Notes: generated by a model from the sequence alone, not told the origin. 64,000 nucleotides of DNA from Gottfriedia luciferensis (GCF_001712755.1 NZ_MDKC01000002.1:358037-422036), one strand, 5' to 3'; shown: positions 26,483-35,080, numbered from the stretch's first letter. A program made the numbers and translations.

Positions 26483-27064
26483 ATGATAGATGGAGATGTA
26501 ATATTAACTAGTACTCAAATAAGAGAGCAGTTAGAGTTGAAACCAAGCACCTTCAGAAAATATCAGGACATCTTAGAGAATGTTGGTTATACAATCAAGA
26601 AGAATAGTAGAGGACATCGACAATATTCAAATTATGATGTCTTGATCTTCGAAAAACTAATCGAATTAAGTAAGCATGATGGTATGACGTTAGAGAAGTC
26701 TGCGAGATTGATAAAAGAGCAAACCAATAGATTAATACCTCATACTGACATGATAGTCGAAGAAAAGTCTTTAAACTTAACGGAGCACCTAATACAAATA
26801 AACAATGAACACCAGTTGCATACAATTGAAAAACTAATGAATGAAATGGAAGAAAGACTTTCTAAAAAGATGGATCTACAACATAAAGAAGTATTAAAGC
26901 AACGAGAAAAGCAGACTAGCTTACTGATGCAAGAATGGAGAGAACAAAGAAAACAAGATCAACAACTGTTATTAGAAACGGCAGCCACTCAAGAAAAGAA
27001 TTCATTACTAAAGAAAGTAAGTGAAAAAATGGAAGAATTAAAAAAATGGTATTTTGAAACATGA
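26483..27064 (+). CDS. MerR-like HTH coiled-coil protein (DUF3967/RacA-like)
   Basis: 193 residues. The N terminus is a MerR-type winged helix (about 8-75: LTSTQIREQLELKPSTFRKYQDILEN, RGHRQYSNYDVLIFEKLIEL). The rest is a long charged coiled coil (about 105-190, with MEERLSKKMDLQHKE, KQREKQTS, EEWREQRKQDQQ-like repeats). This architecture is common on Bacillus plasmids and in RacA-like DNA-anchoring proteins. ATG 26483 is chosen over GTG 26474 because AAGGAG lies 10 bases upstream of it. It suggests that the surrounding region derives from a mobile replicon. Confidence 0.75.
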   Translation: MIDGDVILTSTQIREQLELKPSTFRKYQDILENVGYTIKKNSRGHRQYSNYDVLIFEKLIELSKHDGMTLEKSARLIKEQTNRLIPHTDMIVEEKSLNLTEHLIQINNEHQLHTIEKLMNEMEERLSKKMDLQHKEVLKQREKQTSLLMQEWREQRKQDQQLLLETAATQEKNSLLKKVSEKMEELKKWYFET

Positions 27065-27143
27065 GCTTATATTACAATCTAGCACTTTCGCAGTGCTATT
27101 GTCGTTGGAATAATATTAGCCATTTGGAATTCTACACTTAATT

Positions 27144-27220
27144 ACTGGTTTTTGGATATTCTAATGGTAAAATTAGGTATAGTAGGGCGTGGTAGGTGCC
27201 TTTCTTCTTAAAGAAGAAGA
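27144..27220 (+). repeat. Degenerate copy of the type I toxin promoter and leader
   Basis: CTGGTTTTT...ATGGTAAAATTAGGTA.AGTAG...TGCCTTTCTT matches 30610-30680 with the same order and spacing, including the extended -10 TGGTAAAAT and the TGCCTTTCTT leader motif. What follows has a GGAGAGTGGTGG ribosome-site-like stretch but the frame stops after a few codons. Read as a fossil of a second toxin locus. Confidence 0.55.
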
Positions 27221-27502
27221 GGAGAGTGGTGGTTAGGCCTTGATATACAAGCTTTTTAATTGGTAATTAGTTAATGTAAATTTGATGTAAATCGTTATTA
27301 GGCTCACTTTTAGATGTAATTGCTTCAGGATCAAAAGAATTGCCTAATGATAAGTTAGAAGATACTCCACGTGGCTAGTTTTGCTGCTGGGTAGTTCCGA
27401 GTGAAAAAGCGATAAAATGATGATATTTACTAAGTAGACCTAAACTGCGCACCTTTCTTTTTTTAAAGAATGTTTTGCGATGTGACTTTACTGATGATGA
27501 TC

Positions 27503-27530
27503 GTTCAACTATCACTCCAGATAGTTGAAC
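27503..27530. repeat. Perfect 11-bp inverted repeat
   Basis: GTTCAACTATC and GATAGTTGAAC flank a 6-base loop. No T-run follows on either strand, so it is not an ordinary terminator. It could be a protein-binding site or the end structure of a small RNA. Confidence 0.6.
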
Positions 27531-27773
27531 AATACTGAAATATACTATCAAAAACTTAATATGAATTAAGTTCTTCAATAAGGTGTATTACATCAATAAG
27601 TGTTTACTATGTTTTATATTAGTTTTTAGTCGAAGGCTCAGAGAAGTCTCTCTAAGCCATTTTGGTGTAAGATTTGGAAGATTTTTTTGCAATTATCAAG
27701 TTTTCAAGTTAGTTCAACGCCTAATTGCTTAAAAATTTTTTTCATCCCTATTTTTCATTCGTTAGTAGGATAT

Positions 27774-28556
27774 TTATAATGGTAAATCTTTTCGCTTAAA
27801 AACAACAACGCCCATGAAATAGAGAAGAAGACTTAATCCAACAAGTATGAATAATTGACCTCCATAACTTCCGTTTTGAATGATGGCAGTGGAATCATAA
27901 AGAGTGATAATACTAACATTTCTAAGGAATTCCAGACTGTCATTCATTCCAGAAAGCATATTCGTTGCATAGAAAAACACTGTAAGGCCTGCACCTAGTG
28001 CTAGGGAATAGCTTGAACGGTTGAATAAACAAGATGCAAAAAAAGTAATGCTACTAATGGCTAAATTCAATACTAGAGATCCTAATGTAAGAATGAAGAA
28101 TTTATTTACAGGTAATTCACCAGGCTGGACTAGCTCCGCCACACCGTATCCTACAACAAATATCAACCCGAACATTACCACTAGTGACAAAACAAAAAAG
28201 ATAATACTTGTAAAAGTGTATTGCGTTCTTGTGATCGGAGTTGATAAATGAAAGGCCATGCTACCTTTATCTACTTGTTCTGCTATTAGTTTATTTCCAA
28301 TAATAATCGAATAAATCATGGCAAAGATGAGGACGAAGTTTCCAAAATATTGATTTGCTACAAAGGCAATTAAGGTAGTTATATCACCTAAGGGATTTAC
28401 AGGAGCATCCATGCTTGTTTGGGCAATATTCTGCATGGTTTCCGGAGTGAAAACACTCATAACAATCACTATTAACAGAGAAAGTGCTCCTGCAATAATA
28501 CTGAAAACTTTTAAATTTAATTTTACTAAGCGGATAAATAAAGACTTTTTAAACAT
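27774..28556 (-). CDS. ABC-2 type transporter permease
   Basis: 260 residues with about six hydrophobic segments (for example VFSIIAGALSLLIVIVMSVF, YFGNFVLIFAMIYSIIIGN, IIFFVLSLVVMFGLIFVVGYG, LILVGLSLLLYFMGVVVF). The pattern and the STPITRTQY cytoplasmic loop fit the ABC-2 family. It overlaps the ATPase gene by 8 bases and forms an exporter with it; the substrate may be an antibiotic or peptide. Confidence 0.88.
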   Translation of the reverse strand: MFKKSLFIRLVKLNLKVFSIIAGALSLLIVIVMSVFTPETMQNIAQTSMDAPVNPLGDITTLIAFVANQYFGNFVLIFAMIYSIIIGNKLIAEQVDKGSMAFHLSTPITRTQYTFTSIIFFVLSLVVMFGLIFVVGYGVAELVQPGELPVNKFFILTLGSLVLNLAISSITFFASCLFNRSSYSLALGAGLTVFFYATNMLSGMNDSLEFLRNVSIITLYDSTAIIQNGSYGGQLFILVGLSLLLYFMGVVVFKRKDLPL

Positions 28557-29454
28557 GCTCTTGATTCTCTCCTTTATAAAAACTCATAAAATGATCTTCT
28601 AATGAGTTCTTCATTTCACGAAACATTGTTACCTCTCTTTTAGACAGGGAACGTATTAATTCGTTAATTTGTTTGTCTTCTATCTCTACAGTAACCTGTA
28701 AAGTTTCCATATCGTTCTTTTTAATGACAAAATTTTCTTTTAAAATCGATTCGAAGTCTGATCGTTTTTTAAACATAATGATAAATGTGTTTTTACTAAA
28801 ATGCTTAAAATCTTGAGAGTTCATTACCGAAATGATTTTACCTTGCTTAATCATCGCAATACTATCGCATGTTCCCTCAATCTCCTCAAATAGATGAGAA
28901 GACATTAGGATACTTTTACCCTTGTTTTTTTCCTGATGAATTAATTTTACAAACATCGATTGCATTAGTGGATCAAGACCTGTTGTTGGCTCGTCTAGAA
29001 TAAGAATCTGAGGATCATGCATGAAAGCACAAACAATCCCAACCTTTTGTTTCATTCCTTTGGACATACGTTTTATTTGAGTTGATGGATCTAAGTCGAA
29101 CATCTCTATTAACTGATTCGCCTTTGTCATGTCACCGAGACCACGCATTTTAGCTGCATGCAAAATAAGTTGTGTACCAGTCATGTTCTCAGGAAAAGCA
29201 ATCTCTGCAGGTAAATAACCAAGATGTTTTTGAATCTCTTTTGGTTGATTCCAACAATCTAAATTTAAAATTGTAGCTTTTCCACTTTGGGGTTTGATAA
29301 ATCCTAATAGGTGACGGATCGTCGTAGTTTTACCAGCACCGTTAGGACCTAAAAAGCCAAAAACTTCCCCTTTCTCAATTTTAAGTGATACATCAAAAAT
29401 ACCCTTATTGTTTCCATAATCTTTTGTAAGGTGTTGGATGTTTATTATTGTCAT
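28549..29454 (-). CDS. ABC transporter ATP-binding protein
   Basis: 301 residues. Walker A GPNGAGKTTT, signature RMSKGMKQKVG (a variant of LSGGQ common in drug-export ATPases), Walker B ILILDEPTTGLDP, and a switch His in SSHLFEE. The C-terminal 80 residues form the accessory region of the BcrA/YtrB-like type. GGTGATTTAA precedes ATG. It is divergent from the TetR gene, with operators between. Confidence 0.92.
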   Translation of the reverse strand: MTIINIQHLTKDYGNNKGIFDVSLKIEKGEVFGFLGPNGAGKTTTIRHLLGFIKPQSGKATILNLDCWNQPKEIQKHLGYLPAEIAFPENMTGTQLILHAAKMRGLGDMTKANQLIEMFDLDPSTQIKRMSKGMKQKVGIVCAFMHDPQILILDEPTTGLDPLMQSMFVKLIHQEKNKGKSILMSSHLFEEIEGTCDSIAMIKQGKIISVMNSQDFKHFSKNTFIIMFKKRSDFESILKENFVIKKNDMETLQVTVEIEDKQINELIRSLSKREVTMFREMKNSLEDHFMSFYKGENQEHV

Positions 29455-29486
29455 TTAAATCACCACGCCAATTCTGCTTTATTTAT

Positions 29487-29500
29487 CCGACAACATGTCG
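29487..29500. promoter_or_regulatory. Candidate TetR operator 1
   Basis: CGACA-ACA-TGTCG palindrome in the divergent intergenic region between the ABC operon and the tetR-type gene, sharing the CCGACA half-site with operator 2. Confidence 0.6.
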
Positions 29501-29538
29501 TATGATGTAAGTGTATTATGGATTACTATCTCTATCAA

Positions 29539-29563
29539 CCGACATTCGTAGTACAACTGTCGG
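29539..29563. promoter_or_regulatory. Candidate TetR operator 2
   Basis: CCGACA and TGTCGG form inverted half-sites separated by 13 bases, 30 bases before the regulator's start codon. With operator 1 this suggests autoregulation and repression of the exporter. Confidence 0.6.
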
Positions 29564-29592
29564 ATTTCGAGAGACAAGTTGGAGGGATAAAA

Positions 29593-30153
29593 ATGAAAAA
29601 GAAGCCAGAGATAACTGCACAAACAAAACAAAATTTAATAGATGCCTTCTGGGAAATTTATTGCACTAAGCGAATAGAAAAAATTACAATAAAGGAAATT
29701 ACAACTAGAGCAGGGTATAATCGGTCCACATTTTATGAATACTTTTCCGATGTTTACGATGTCCTGGCACAATTGGAAGACAATTTAATTTTCAAACTAC
29801 AACAGTTACCTATCCAGAAATTATCCACTTCAGATACATTTCCGTTTGAAGCAATTGTGAGCATGTATTCACATCACCGCAAATATCTCATGGTCCTGTT
29901 AGGAGATCAAGGAGACCTAGCCTTTCAAGGGAGAATTAAAGCAAGCATGAAACCCATGATGAAAGAACTCCTAATTGCACGAGGAGCGACAGACAGTTTT
30001 AAGCTGGATTATAAGTTGGAATATGCCTTATCCGCTATGATAGGCGTACTAAGCTATTGGTTTAACCAAGAAAATGCTCCATCCATTGAAAAATTGATAG
30101 AGTTGTTAGGGGAACTTTCTAGTGAAGGTGTTATGAAGAAGTTAATAGGGTGA
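29593..30153 (+). CDS. TetR-family repressor
   Basis: 186 residues. The HTH is ITIKEITTRAGYNRSTFYEYFSDVYDVL (about residues 30-58), typical of TetR; the C-terminal domain (from about 80) is helical and diverged. ATG 29593 is preceded by GGAGGG, so the upstream in-frame ATG at 29518, which would place the operator inside the gene, is rejected. It presumably controls the divergent ABC exporter through the CCGACA sites. Confidence 0.88.
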   Translation: MKKKPEITAQTKQNLIDAFWEIYCTKRIEKITIKEITTRAGYNRSTFYEYFSDVYDVLAQLEDNLIFKLQQLPIQKLSTSDTFPFEAIVSMYSHHRKYLMVLLGDQGDLAFQGRIKASMKPMMKELLIARGATDSFKLDYKLEYALSAMIGVLSYWFNQENAPSIEKLIELLGELSSEGVMKKLIG

Positions 30154-30620
30154 AGTTGAGTGGTATTTTTTTGGGGATATTTATTGTTGAATGCGTAAAT
30201 TAATACACAAAAACATAAATGGAGAGTGTGTGAAAAGAGCAAATACATCTGATCAACAATTTGGTGTTTTTCTAAAAAAAGAAAAGAGACTTGATGCTTT
30301 AAGGCTATTATTGTGAGGTAACTCTTATTACGCAGTACGAAACGATAGCGTAATAGACCAAATATACTATATTCTATTTTGGCTATATATCAACAAACGA
30401 TAATTGTTGTGCTGCTGCAGTTATAGCGTAATTATTTGCCATTCTCCAACATGATGGAAAACCCACTAAAGTGGAGTATGTATAGGAAGAATTGAGAAGA
30501 CAAAAATTGCATTTGGAGTATTAAAATATTTTATGAGTTCTTAGATTGCCATTGGTATAAAAAAGAAAGCAAAATTTTTAAAAGTATTAACAAAAACAGA
30601 ACATACATTCTGGTTTTGTG
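30154..30620. other. Non-coding stretch, possible 28-codon ORF
   Basis: Only a GTG-initiated 28-codon frame at 30230-30316 (MKRANTSDQQFGVFLKKEKR...) has a partial ribosome site (GGAGAG). The rest is AT-rich with scattered GCGTAAT repeats (inverted at 30328 and 30349). Nothing is convincingly coding. Confidence 0.35.
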
Positions 30621-30646
30621 TTATAGATTATGGTAAAATAAGGTAG
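30611..30646 (+). promoter_or_regulatory. Toxin mRNA promoter (extended -10)
   Basis: TGGTAAAAT at 30631-30639 is an extended -10 (TGnTAAAAT); a weak -35-like TGGTTT lies 17 bases before the hexamer. The same block recurs at 27144. The transcript would have a leader of about 175 bases before the toxin GTG. Confidence 0.55.
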
Positions 30647-30820
30647 AGTAGAATTGTAAGTTGCCTTTCTTTGTAATGTAAGTCTATGTAGATATTAAAT
30701 TAGGAAAACTACATAAAGTTAAAATCAGTAGTATCAAGGCTTTTTTGAAATTATGTAGGAATACTATTTCCTGATAGAAGTAACTGCTAGTCTTTCTTCG
30801 CATAGAAGGGAGGTGAGAAT

Positions 30821-30928
30821 GTGACTGGTTATGAGATTGCAAATTTAATTATTCAATGTGTTGGAATAACTGCAACTGTAATCTTAAGCATAATCGGTAT
30901 TATCATTTCTATTAGCAAAAAAAAATAA
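30821..30928 (+). CDS. Type I toxin, small hydrophobic holin-like peptide (35 aa)
   Basis: A 35-codon frame starting with GTG: a short polar N terminus (MTGYEIANLI), one transmembrane helix (about residues 8-31) and a Lys tail SISKKK. This is the TxpA/BsrG/YonT-like putative holin-like toxin pattern. GGAGGTGA lies 6 bases before GTG, a near-perfect ribosome site, partly covered by an upstream CTTTCT-AGAAGG pairing. A convergent antisense RNA overlaps its 3' end (see next entries). In known homologues the peptide damages the membrane when the antisense RNA is lost. Confidence 0.8.
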   Translation: MTGYEIANLIIQCVGITATVILSIIGIIISISKKK

Positions 30929-31051
30929 CCACCCTACCCCTCGAAATGGTTGTGGTGATTATTTCTTCACTGGATCCAAGGAAAGCAACTTTCCAATTAC
31001 TACTCGGAAGGGGTGTGTTCGCAGCACATCCCTTTTTAGTATATTCTTTAT
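30916..31051 (-). ncRNA. Type I antitoxin antisense RNA
   Basis: A consensus promoter on the minus strand (TTGTCA, 17-base spacer, TATAAT) predicts initiation near 31051. The hairpin AAATAATCACC...GGGTGGTTATTT followed by nine T on the minus strand, made from the toxin's Lys codons, predicts the end near 30916. The RNA of about 135 nt would pair with the 3' end of the toxin message, as RatA does with txpA and SR4 with bsrG. The ends are inferred. Confidence 0.7.
31008..31038 (+). terminator. Terminator of the toxin mRNA
   Basis: AAGGGGTGTG pairs with CACATCCCTT (one mismatch), followed by TTTT. It lies beyond the antitoxin overlap, as expected for a stable toxin message. Confidence 0.75.
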
Positions 31052-31057
31052 GACTTC

Positions 31058-31086
31058 ATTATAGTCCTTTTAGTATAGTTTGACAA
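31058..31086 (-). promoter_or_regulatory. Antitoxin promoter
   Basis: On the minus strand, TTGTCA (31086-31081) and TATAAT (31063-31058) with an exact 17-base spacer: the best sigma-A consensus match noted in the window. Confidence 0.75.
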
Positions 31087-31119
31087 TGAAGTTAACGTTC
31101 TTTTTAACTGAATGAATCG

Positions 31120-32034
31120 TTAATTTGCAATTTTTTCATTTGAATTTTGCGACACTTTTTTCGGTGAATTCAGTAGCAGTATTAAAGCGATACCTAAAAA
31201 TGTCATAAAAATTCCTATTATTTGGGTTGGTGTTGGTTTAAAACCTGTTATGACTGTATCTAATACAATGGCCACTGCAGGATCTAAAAATGTTAATACA
31301 GCAATCATATTAGAAGGTAAAAATCGAATATTACCAAAGAATAATGCATAAATAACGCCAGTATGAACAAAACCAATAATCAAAATAAAACTCCAGTTTT
31401 CTAAATGCAAGTTTTGAAAAGAATCAAATTTAACAAAAGGAATTAAAAGTAGAAACCCTAATGTAGTCTGAAGTAAGGTCGTAAAATATGAACTTGTTTT
31501 TGTAATCCCTTTATTCACAATCATTAATAATCCATAAAAGATTGCCGCAAGAAATGCCCAAATGACACCAGATGAAAGAAATTTATCAAGTGTAAAATCA
31601 GAATTAATACCGGATAAAAGAATTGAGCCGATAAAACTACTTAAAACACCAAGTAAAGGAATTACCGTAATTTTTTCTTTATAAATTAAACTACCTAATA
31701 AGAATAAAATAACGGGAGCTAAGTAATAAATTGAAACTGAAATTGTAACTGATAAATTTTCAAATGATTTAAATAAAAATACCCAATTCATAACTAATAG
31801 GATCCCACTAAATAATGAAAGTGTTATATCTTTTTTATTAAATATTTCTTTTTTAGCTAACCCTGAAAAATACCAAACTGAAAATAAAAAAATAGTTGCA
31901 AAAACACATCTAATAAAAACTAAATCAATGGCTTTTAGGCCTGTTTTAGGAGCGACGAAACCTACTGTGCCGAAAGTAGCCATTGCAATAATGATACTAA
32001 TTGTCGCCTTTTTATTTACTGTCATATTCCCCAA
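31120..32034 (-). CDS. EamA/DMT-family transporter
   Basis: 304 residues with ten hydrophobic helices in two EamA halves (for example ATISIIIAMATFGTVGFVAP, LIPFVKF...LIIGFVHTGVIYALFFG, FLGIALILLL). Drug/metabolite exporters of this family move amino acids, nucleotides or drugs; the substrate is unknown. The start is TTG at 32034 with GGATGTGAT upstream; an ATG three codons in (32025) is possible. A single gene. The 346-base gap to 32381 shows no gene or clear signal. Confidence 0.9.
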   Translation of the reverse strand: MGNMTVNKKATISIIIAMATFGTVGFVAPKTGLKAIDLVFIRCVFATIFLFSVWYFSGLAKKEIFNKKDITLSLFSGILLVMNWVFLFKSFENLSVTISVSIYYLAPVILFLLGSLIYKEKITVIPLLGVLSSFIGSILLSGINSDFTLDKFLSSGVIWAFLAAIFYGLLMIVNKGITKTSSYFTTLLQTTLGFLLLIPFVKFDSFQNLHLENWSFILIIGFVHTGVIYALFFGNIRFLPSNMIAVLTFLDPAVAIVLDTVITGFKPTPTQIIGIFMTFLGIALILLLNSPKKVSQNSNEKIAN

Positions 32035-32380
32035 TATGTATCACATCCATTTCATGTGTAATTTCAATATTCTGTCAAATAAGTATATACTAAACATTAG
32101 GGTTATATCAATTGAATAAATCATGGATAAGGAAATACCTTAGTCATTGAGTATTCATGAGGAAGTAAAAAGCTAGGAAGCTAATAATTCCTTACTCATA
32201 AGATGTTCAAAATAAATATATTTTCCAAGCCATTTAAGATTTTTAAAATCGAAGTTTTCATTAAATTCTGTTTAAATTAATAGGCAAATAAATAGAATTC
32301 ATTTATACTATTATTTGTAGTTTTAAAGAATTATTGATAAAAATTAGTCAATTAAGTTTTTAATAGTGAGGGGAATTTAA

Positions 32381-32932
32381 ATGAATATCGTAGTAGTAAA
32401 TGGTTCACCAAGAGCAAATGGTCGAACTAGATTCTTAGCAAAACAAATCGCAGATTCTAATAATTTTACAAATTTAGATTTAGCATTTGAACAAGTTCCT
32501 CTTTATAACGGGGAAGCTGAACAAAAAGAAATAGAAGCAGTTAAAGCTATTAGAGAATTACTAGTTAAAGCTGATGGAATCGTTATTTGTACGCCAGAGT
32601 ACAATAATGCGATGAGTGGAGCTTTAAAAAATCTAGTTGAATTATTAGGCTCTGAGCCATTTAAGAAAAAGCCAATTTCATTATTAGCAGTAGCTGGTGG
32701 TGGAAAAGGTGGTATAAACGCTTTAAATAGTATGAGAACTGTAATTCGTGGTGTATATGGAAATGCATTACCAAAACAACTAGTTTTAGATCCAGTTGAT
32801 TTTGAAAATGATACAGTTGTGAAGCCTGAAGCTTTTGCAAAAGTAGCTGAAGTAATTGATGAATTAAAAGAATATGTACAAAAAGAAATTTTGTATAAAG
32901 AATACATAGAATCAAATAGTGTTTCTAAGTAA
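32381..32932 (+). CDS. NADPH-dependent FMN reductase (azoreductase type)
   Basis: 183 residues, flavodoxin-like. The FMN phosphate loop NGSPRANGRTRFLA follows the first strand; TPEYNNAMSGALKNLVELL is the second flavin motif, and VAGGGKGGINALNSMR follows. The family includes B. subtilis YhdA. It reduces quinones, azo dyes or FMN using NADPH in the cytoplasm. GTGAGGGG precedes ATG. Single gene ended by a bidirectional terminator. Confidence 0.9.
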   Translation: MNIVVVNGSPRANGRTRFLAKQIADSNNFTNLDLAFEQVPLYNGEAEQKEIEAVKAIRELLVKADGIVICTPEYNNAMSGALKNLVELLGSEPFKKKPISLLAVAGGGKGGINALNSMRTVIRGVYGNALPKQLVLDPVDFENDTVVKPEAFAKVAEVIDELKEYVQKEILYKEYIESNSVSK

Positions 32933-32936
32933 TAAA

Positions 32937-32969
32937 AATGGTCCTAATCAATTATGGGTTAGGACCATT
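32937..32969. terminator. Bidirectional terminator
   Basis: AATGGTCCTAA pairs perfectly with TTAGGACCATT. A second hairpin, AGCTTAAC/GTTAAGCT, at 32975-32997 overlaps the end of the convergent gene. Confidence 0.85.
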
Positions 32970-32996
32970 AAAAATAGCTTAACATCTTTGTTAAGC

Positions 32997-33617
32997 TTAA
33001 AGTAAATTATCATTTACATTTCTAATAGGAAAGTTTACTTTGTATCGTACAGCGATAATTCTAATTGCAGTTGTAATTAGAAAACAAATATACAAAGATT
33101 GCAGTTTAGTAAATTCACCATGTGTAAACAAAATTGTAATAGAGCCGATAATTGCTGCTATTGCATAAATTTCTTTTCGGAATACAAATGGAATTTCTCT
33201 TGCGAATACATCTCGCATAATTCCACCGCCAATTCCAGTGATTAACCCCATCGAAATAATTAAAAAAGAACCTTTTAAACCATGATCAATTGCCGAATAT
33301 GAACCAACAGCAGTAAAAACACCTAAACCAATTGCATCAGTAATGATTAAAGTTGATTGGAACTGCATTGTTCGTTGATAAAATAACCATGTTACAATTG
33401 AAACGACTGTACTTACGATAAAGTATTGAGGTTTTGCGAAAGCATTCGGTACCGTTTGACCTAAAATAATATCACGTATTAACCCTCCGCCAAGAGCAGT
33501 ACAAGCTGCTAAAAAAACAACACCGAATAAGTCCAATTTCTTTTGAATACCAACCAAAGTACCAGAAATGCTAGCAGCTATAATCCCTGCATAAACAAAA
33601 ACCTCGAGCAAAATCAT
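32997..33617 (-). CDS. TRIC-type cation channel / UPF0126 membrane protein
   Basis: 206 residues with six to seven helices and two repeated UPF0126 units: AACTALGGGLIRDIILGQTVP and LITGIGGGIMRDVFAREIPFVF. The paired GGGxxRD motifs are diagnostic. Bacterial members form trimeric potassium channels related to eukaryotic TRIC proteins. Single gene, divergent from the serine hydrolase. ATG with a weak upstream GGGG site. Confidence 0.9.
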   Translation of the reverse strand: MILLEVFVYAGIIAASISGTLVGIQKKLDLFGVVFLAACTALGGGLIRDIILGQTVPNAFAKPQYFIVSTVVSIVTWLFYQRTMQFQSTLIITDAIGLGVFTAVGSYSAIDHGLKGSFLIISMGLITGIGGGIMRDVFAREIPFVFRKEIYAIAAIIGSITILFTHGEFTKLQSLYICFLITTAIRIIAVRYKVNFPIRNVNDNLL

Positions 33618-33789
33618 CCATTCTATCCCCTTAATTCCATTTTCTATGATTCATTTTAGCAACAGGTAAGGACTATTACAATATTAAAATAACTTTGAAA
33701 ACGCTTCATTTAAAAAAATTTTTTCATATGAAAAATTTACAGTATTTTACAAGAAATTCACTTGAAATTTATAGATAGGAGAGGTTAAA

Positions 33790-35001
33790 ATGCAAAACAA
33801 AATTATACAACATAAAAATAAAATTTTATCAAAAGAAATTCAATTAATAATGGATAAATTTAATATTGTCGGGTTTCAAGCTGCTGCGGTTTTAAAAGAT
33901 AAACTGATTTGGTCCGATGCTTATGGTTATCGTAATTTAGAAACAAAAGAATTAGTTACAGAAAATACGATGTTTCGAATTGCTTCTATTTCAAAACTTT
34001 TTACTGCTACTGCAATCATGCAATTAGTCGAAAGAAAACTAATCGATTTAAATCAAGATATTAGTCATTATTTAGGTTTTAAAGTAAGAAATCCTAAATT
34101 CCGTAATTCTTCAATTACCTTGAGACAAATATTAACTCATACATCATCACTTAACTCGGACGATGCTTCAAATAGTGTTTATGCTAAGTACATTAAAGAT
34201 GGCCATTCAGATTTTTCATTACAACTTACAGAATTATTAGATGAAAATGGAAAGTATTTTACGAAAGAAATATGGGGGGATTGGAAACCAGGAGATCAAT
34301 GGATGTATTCAAATATTGGTGCGATCATATGCGGTGCAATAATAGAAAAAGTCACTAAGTTACGCTTTGACCAATATATCAAACAAAATATTTTTGAACC
34401 TTTAGAAATGAAGAATGTAGCATTTTCGTATGCTAATTTTAATAAAAGCCATGAACTGGCAAACCTTTATGAAAAAAATAAAGATACAAACGAATATAAA
34501 GTATCAATTGATGATATTAGGCAGAGTGGATATTCTAAGAATCATTGGGACCAATACATCATCGGTAAACATGGAGGATTATTTGAACCTCAAGGTGGAC
34601 TAAGGACATCCGCAGTTGAATTAAGTAAGTTTTTACGGGTACATATGTTAAGTGGGAGTTTAAATGGACACCAAATTCTTGAACAAAAAACGTCAAAATT
34701 AATGACATCAATTCAATGGTCTAGAGAAGAAAATAATCACTTCTTTAGTAAAATGGGGCTTGGTTTTCATATTAGCCACGACTTTTTACCGGGTTACAAA
34801 GAAATGATCGGGCATGCGGGTGAAGCATACGGATTAATCAGCAACTTATATTGGCATGAAGAAAAACAATTTGGAATGATATTTATTTTGAACGGATGTC
34901 AGTTTGAATTATCTGAAGATTCAAGATTAGAAGTAGAAAAAGAATTAGCAGAAATAATTTATAAACACATTATTGAAGAACGTTTATTAAATCAGCTGTA
35001 A
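33790..35001 (+). CDS. Serine hydrolase, class C beta-lactamase family
   Basis: 403 residues without a signal peptide. Catalytic motifs of the family: SxxK in ASISKLF, YxN in WMYSNIGA, and HAGEAYG in the position of the KTG/HxG motif. Relatives include D-aminopeptidases, esterases and penicillin-binding proteins, so antibiotic resistance should not be assumed. GGAGAGG precedes ATG. Single gene. Confidence 0.88.
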   Translation: MQNKIIQHKNKILSKEIQLIMDKFNIVGFQAAAVLKDKLIWSDAYGYRNLETKELVTENTMFRIASISKLFTATAIMQLVERKLIDLNQDISHYLGFKVRNPKFRNSSITLRQILTHTSSLNSDDASNSVYAKYIKDGHSDFSLQLTELLDENGKYFTKEIWGDWKPGDQWMYSNIGAIICGAIIEKVTKLRFDQYIKQNIFEPLEMKNVAFSYANFNKSHELANLYEKNKDTNEYKVSIDDIRQSGYSKNHWDQYIIGKHGGLFEPQGGLRTSAVELSKFLRVHMLSGSLNGHQILEQKTSKLMTSIQWSREENNHFFSKMGLGFHISHDFLPGYKEMIGHAGEAYGLISNLYWHEEKQFGMIFILNGCQFELSEDSRLEVEKELAEIIYKHIIEERLLNQL

Positions 35002-35080
35002 GGTAAATAATAAGAAACTACAATTTTTTCTGTTCCATAGTGGAGTAAAAATTCCTCCATCAGACTTAATCTTGTTAAAA

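Larger units (their letters stand above)
27065..27773. other. 700-base non-coding accessory stretch with repeat relics
   Basis: No gene is supported. It contains a decayed copy of the toxin promoter/leader (27144-27220), a perfect 11-bp palindrome (27503-27530) and a weaker hairpin GGCTCAGAGA...TCTCTAAGCC at 27632-27660. Short reading frames here are broken and lack ribosome sites. Confidence 0.5.

Noticed and set aside
32503..32915. Long minus-strand frames inside the FMN reductase gene
   Set aside because: Shadow frames opposite a well-conserved gene; compositionally biased (Leu/His or Ser/Phe runs) and without start signals.
33790..35001. Beta-lactamase antibiotic resistance gene
   Set aside because: SxxK and YxN are shared by esterases and peptidases; no signal peptide and no typical KTG, so resistance is not supported.
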